Shown: one piece after another, positions 61,791-64,000 of the stretch
How the letters are laid out: each line of letters opens with the position of its first letter
Numbering within the stretch: the stretch's first letter is position 1
NCBI RefSeq assembly: GCF_002002905.1
Contig: NZ_CP019509.1
Span: 3,219,001-3,283,000 of the forward strand
Origin: Aquaspirillum sp. LM1
GTDB lineage: Bacteria; Pseudomonadota; Gammaproteobacteria; Burkholderiales; Aquaspirillaceae
Reading direction: 5' to 3'
Length of the DNA: 64,000 bases
Notes under the pieces: model-generated
The model's database searches: none
The model's input: the letters and a program-made list of their open reading frames with translations, nothing else
What the model was told of the DNA's origin: nothing
Translations under genes and position numbers: made by a program

Positions 61791-62999
61791 ATGGCCTTGC
61801 TTCCTGTGACCGTGCTGTCCGGTTTTTTAGGCGCGGGTAAAACCACCCTGCTCAATCATGTGCTGAACAACCTGGATGGCCTGCGGGTGGCCGTTATTGT
61901 CAACGACATGGCCGAGGTGAATATCGACGCCGGGCTGATCCGGGCGGGCAGCCAGCTGCACCACACCCCGGCACGCATGGTGGAACTGAGCAATGGCTGT
62001 ATCTGCTGCACCCTGCGTGAAGACTTGCTGGTGGAAATCAGTCAGATGGCCCGCGCCGGCTGTTTTGATTATCTGCTGATTGAATCCACCGGCATTGGCG
62101 AGCCCTTGCCGGTGGCCGAAACGTTTACGTTCCGCGATGAACACGGCCACAGCCTGTCCGACCTGGCCCGGCTGGATACCCTGGTGACCGTGGTGGATGC
62201 AGCGGCGTTTCTGGCCGACTATCAATCCAGCGATTCGCTGGCAGAGCGCGGCTCGGTGGCAGGTGAGGAGGATAACCGCGCGCTGGTGGAATTGCTGATC
62301 GAGCAGGTGGAATTCTGCAATGTGATTGTACTGAACAAGATTGACCGGGTCAGCCCAGCCGACCGGCTGATCGTGCGGGCCATCCTGCAGCGGCTGAACC
62401 CCGAGGCGCAACTGATTGAAGCCGAGTTTGGCCGTGTGCCGCTGGATCGGCTGCTGAACACCGGCTTGTTCGATTTTGCCCGCGCTGCCGAAGCACCGGG
62501 CTGGCTGGCCGAGCTGCGCGGGGCGCATGTGCCGGAAACCGACGCTTTTGGTATTGGCAGCTTTGTCTGGCGCGCGCGCCGGCCCATGCATGCGCAACGC
62601 TTCTGGCAGTTGATCCACCAGCCCTGGCAGGGGGTGTTGCGCTCCAAGGGCTGGTTCTGGCTGGCCAGCCAGCATGATATTGCTGGCAACTGGTCGCAGG
62701 CCGGGGGGGCGTGCCGGCATGGCCCCGCCGGCCTGTGGGGTGCTGCCGTGGCCGAAGAGGACTGGCCCGCTGACCCCGACTGGCTGGCCGAGGTGCGCGA
62801 GGTGTGGGAAGCCCCATGGGGCGACCGGCGTCAGGAACTGGTGCTGATTGGCATTGACATGGATGAGCCCGCGCTGTGCGCTCAGCTGAACGCCTGTTTG
62901 CTGGACGATGCCGAGCTGGCCGCCGGGCCTGCACAGTGGGCCACGTGGGAAAATCCATTTGGCGACTGGCTGGCGGACGAAGGTAGCCAGGAAACGTAA
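61791..62999 (+). CDS. zigA: CobW/COG0523-family zinc GTPase (ZigA-like metallochaperone)
   Basis: This 402-residue GTPase belongs to the COG0523 group that delivers zinc to client enzymes under zinc starvation. Visible are Walker A GFLGAGKTTLLNHV (about residue 10), the metal-binding C-x-C-C motif NGCICCTLRE (about residue 67), the switch LIESTGIGEPLPV, the NKID specificity motif (VLNKIDRVS, about residue 182) and a CobW C-terminal domain with QLIHQPWQGVLRSKGWFWLA. ATG 61779 is an alternative, but it lacks any ribosome site and abuts the Zur-like box. The gene is separate from gltBD, after its terminator. Confidence 0.88.
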   Translation: MALLPVTVLSGFLGAGKTTLLNHVLNNLDGLRVAVIVNDMAEVNIDAGLIRAGSQLHHTPARMVELSNGCICCTLREDLLVEISQMARAGCFDYLLIESTGIGEPLPVAETFTFRDEHGHSLSDLARLDTLVTVVDAAAFLADYQSSDSLAERGSVAGEEDNRALVELLIEQVEFCNVIVLNKIDRVSPADRLIVRAILQRLNPEAQLIEAEFGRVPLDRLLNTGLFDFARAAEAPGWLAELRGAHVPETDAFGIGSFVWRARRPMHAQRFWQLIHQPWQGVLRSKGWFWLASQHDIAGNWSQAGGACRHGPAGLWGAAVAEEDWPADPDWLAEVREVWEAPWGDRRQELVLIGIDMDEPALCAQLNACLLDDAELAAGPAQWATWENPFGDWLADEGSQET

Positions 63000-63189
63000 T
63001 CGCACGCTAAACCGTCGGACGCATCGGTGGGCGTGTGCGGAAAGACATTTGTTCGGATAAATTGAACAAAACCGACAGAACATTCCGATTTTTTTTCTGG
63101 GGCAGGGCTCGTATCCTGTGTCTATCAGCTTTGCCACAGTGTGCCGGCGCATCGGGTGCCGCGCTGTGGCATCTACAGGAGAATTGACC

Positions 63190-63789
63190 ATGACCACCTT
63201 GCTGCAAGTGAATGCCAGCCTGTCGCCCCTGGGCCAGTCCGATCAGCTTGCCGACCGTTTTGTTGCCGCCTGGCGCGCCAGCCATCCGGATGCCCAGGTG
63301 AGCGTGCGCGACCTGTCGGCCCAGCCGCTGGCGCATTTGTCGGCAGACGAAGTGGGCGCATTCTTTACCCCGGCAGACGCCCGTAGTGCCGAACAACAGG
63401 CGCTGGTGGCCGTTTCGGATGCGCTGGTGGCCGAGTTGCGCGCTGCCGATGTACTGGTTTTGGGTGTGCCGATGTACAATTTCGGCATCCCGTCCACGCT
63501 GAAAGCGTACTTTGACCGGCTGGCCCGCGCCGGGGTAACGTTCAAATACACCGAAACCGGCCCGGTTGGCCTGCTGACGGGCAAAAAAGCCTATGTGCTG
63601 GCCGCCCGTGGCGGGATGTATCAGGGCACGCCCAAGGATAGCCAGACGGCCTACCTGAAAGATTTTCTGTCGTTTATCGGCATCGAAGACGTAACATTTG
63701 TCTACGCCGAAGGTCTGAACATGGGCGAGGCTGGCCGCGATGCCGCGCTGGCTGCCGCCCACCAGCAGATTGCCCAACTGACTGCCTGA
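63190..63789 (+). CDS. azoR: FMN-dependent NADH:quinone/azo reductase AzoR
   Basis: AzoR is a flavodoxin-fold enzyme that reduces quinones and azo compounds with NADH. The 199-residue product matches the family size (about 200). It starts TLLQVNASLSPLGQSDQLAD, in which the S-x-x-x-S phosphate-binding pattern is visible, and has the FMN loop VPMYNFGIPSTLKAYFDRL (about residue 95) and ARGGMYQGTPKD (about residue 138). AGGAGA precedes ATG 63190; the frame is open 72 bases upstream without a ribosome site. It ends at a terminator. Confidence 0.92.
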   Translation: MTTLLQVNASLSPLGQSDQLADRFVAAWRASHPDAQVSVRDLSAQPLAHLSADEVGAFFTPADARSAEQQALVAVSDALVAELRAADVLVLGVPMYNFGIPSTLKAYFDRLARAGVTFKYTETGPVGLLTGKKAYVLAARGGMYQGTPKDSQTAYLKDFLSFIGIEDVTFVYAEGLNMGEAGRDAALAAAHQQIAQLTA

Positions 63790-63818
63790 TTTGCCTGCCT
63801 GAGCAGGGTCGCCCGGTG

Positions 63819-63868
63819 CGCCCTTGCCGGCGGGACAGGCTTCTTTTCCTGCCCGCAAGGGCGTTTTT
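63819..63868 (+). terminator. Rho-independent terminator after azoR
   Basis: CGCCCTTGC...CAGG (63819-63839) pairs with CCTG...GCAAGGGCG (63848-63863) with a small internal bulge, followed by TTTTT. It lies just before the ribA start. Confidence 0.8.
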
Positions 63869-63888
63869 GTTGTACGACGACCGCTGCC

Positions 63889-64000
63889 ATGTCTATTTCT
63901 GCTGTTGCTGCCGAGCTGCCGGTATTTGCCGGCCCGGCCCGTCTGCCCACCCGCTGGGGTGAGTTCCGTTTGTATGCCGTCAGCGAGCCGCACTCCGGCA
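63889..64000 (+). CDS. ribA: GTP cyclohydrolase II RibA, N-terminal end only
   Basis: The window ends after 37 codons. The frame starts MSISAVAAELPVFAGPARLP and continues TRWGEFRLYAVSEPHSG, matching the start of RibA, where P-T-x-W-G-x-F precedes the first strand. RibA opens GTP for riboflavin synthesis. Identification rests on this short segment only, so it could be a RibA-like paralogue. Confidence 0.7.
   Translation, partial: MSISAVAAELPVFAGPARLPTRWGEFRLYAVSEPHSG

Overview
The window reads as a chromosomal stretch of a GC-rich Gram-negative betaproteobacterium, most likely of the Neisseriales/Chromobacteriaceae type. The evidence is a complete division and cell-wall (dcw) cluster in the order rsmH-ftsL-ftsI-murE-murF-mraY-murD-ftsW-murG-murC-ddlB-ftsQ-ftsA-ftsZ followed by lpxC, a proteobacterial gltBD pair, FadH and ribA, and repeats carrying ATTCCC-N8-GGGAAT cores like the neisserial dRS3 repeat. 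The assignment is inference from gene order and protein motifs; no rRNA or tRNA gene was seen.

Layout. 1-15.5 kb: dcw operon, tightly packed, many ATGA/GTGA overlaps, closed by a stem-loop after ftsZ. 15.6-17.1 kb: lpxC and moaC. 17.1-19.6 kb: a tnpB element of IS200/IS605 type whose right end is split by a complete IS5-family insertion with a TTAA duplication. 19.6-22.9 kb: a Zn/Cd/Pb P-type ATPase under a MerR-type promoter and a DMT transporter. 23-26.8 kb: a radical SAM/SPASM enzyme in an operon with two DUF1842-DUF1843 proteins that carry the Y-X10-GDL motif, with an HTH protein upstream. 27-31.4 kb: an AT-richer accessory block with a holin-like protein, a class 3 lipase, MITEs, an IS4 remnant and a tail-collar protein. 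31.7-37.6 kb: a 1958-residue DUF4347/cadherin-like/RTX/DUF4214 adhesin. 37.7-41 kb: remnants of ISAs1, IS481-like, IS5 and IS3 elements surrounding a DUF4157 effector with a predicted HNH/AHH nuclease end. 41-49.7 kb: XRE-cupin regulator, two unknown small proteins, fadH, a response-regulator gene beheaded at a second tnpB element, and a hybrid sensor kinase. 49.8-55.1 kb: a 1740-residue PNP-NACHT-pentapeptide-WD40 STAND protein, a strong candidate defence protein. 55.7-64 kb: gltB, gltD, a ZigA/CobW zinc GTPase, azoR and the start of ribA.

Connections. A ~109-bp MITE family (four full copies and one short one) shares its ends with the IS5 element at 18.3 kb. Where duplications can be read they fit YTAR (TTAA, TTAG, CTAA). 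Because YTAR contains TAA and TAG, insertions sit on stop codons: tnpB, the STAND gene and probably the DUF4157 gene all end inside the target tetranucleotide. The most promising little-described biology is the STAND protein, the radical SAM/DUF1842-1843 operon, the tnpB whose RuvC-II glutamate position is not acidic, and the DUF4157 effector with no visible immunity gene.
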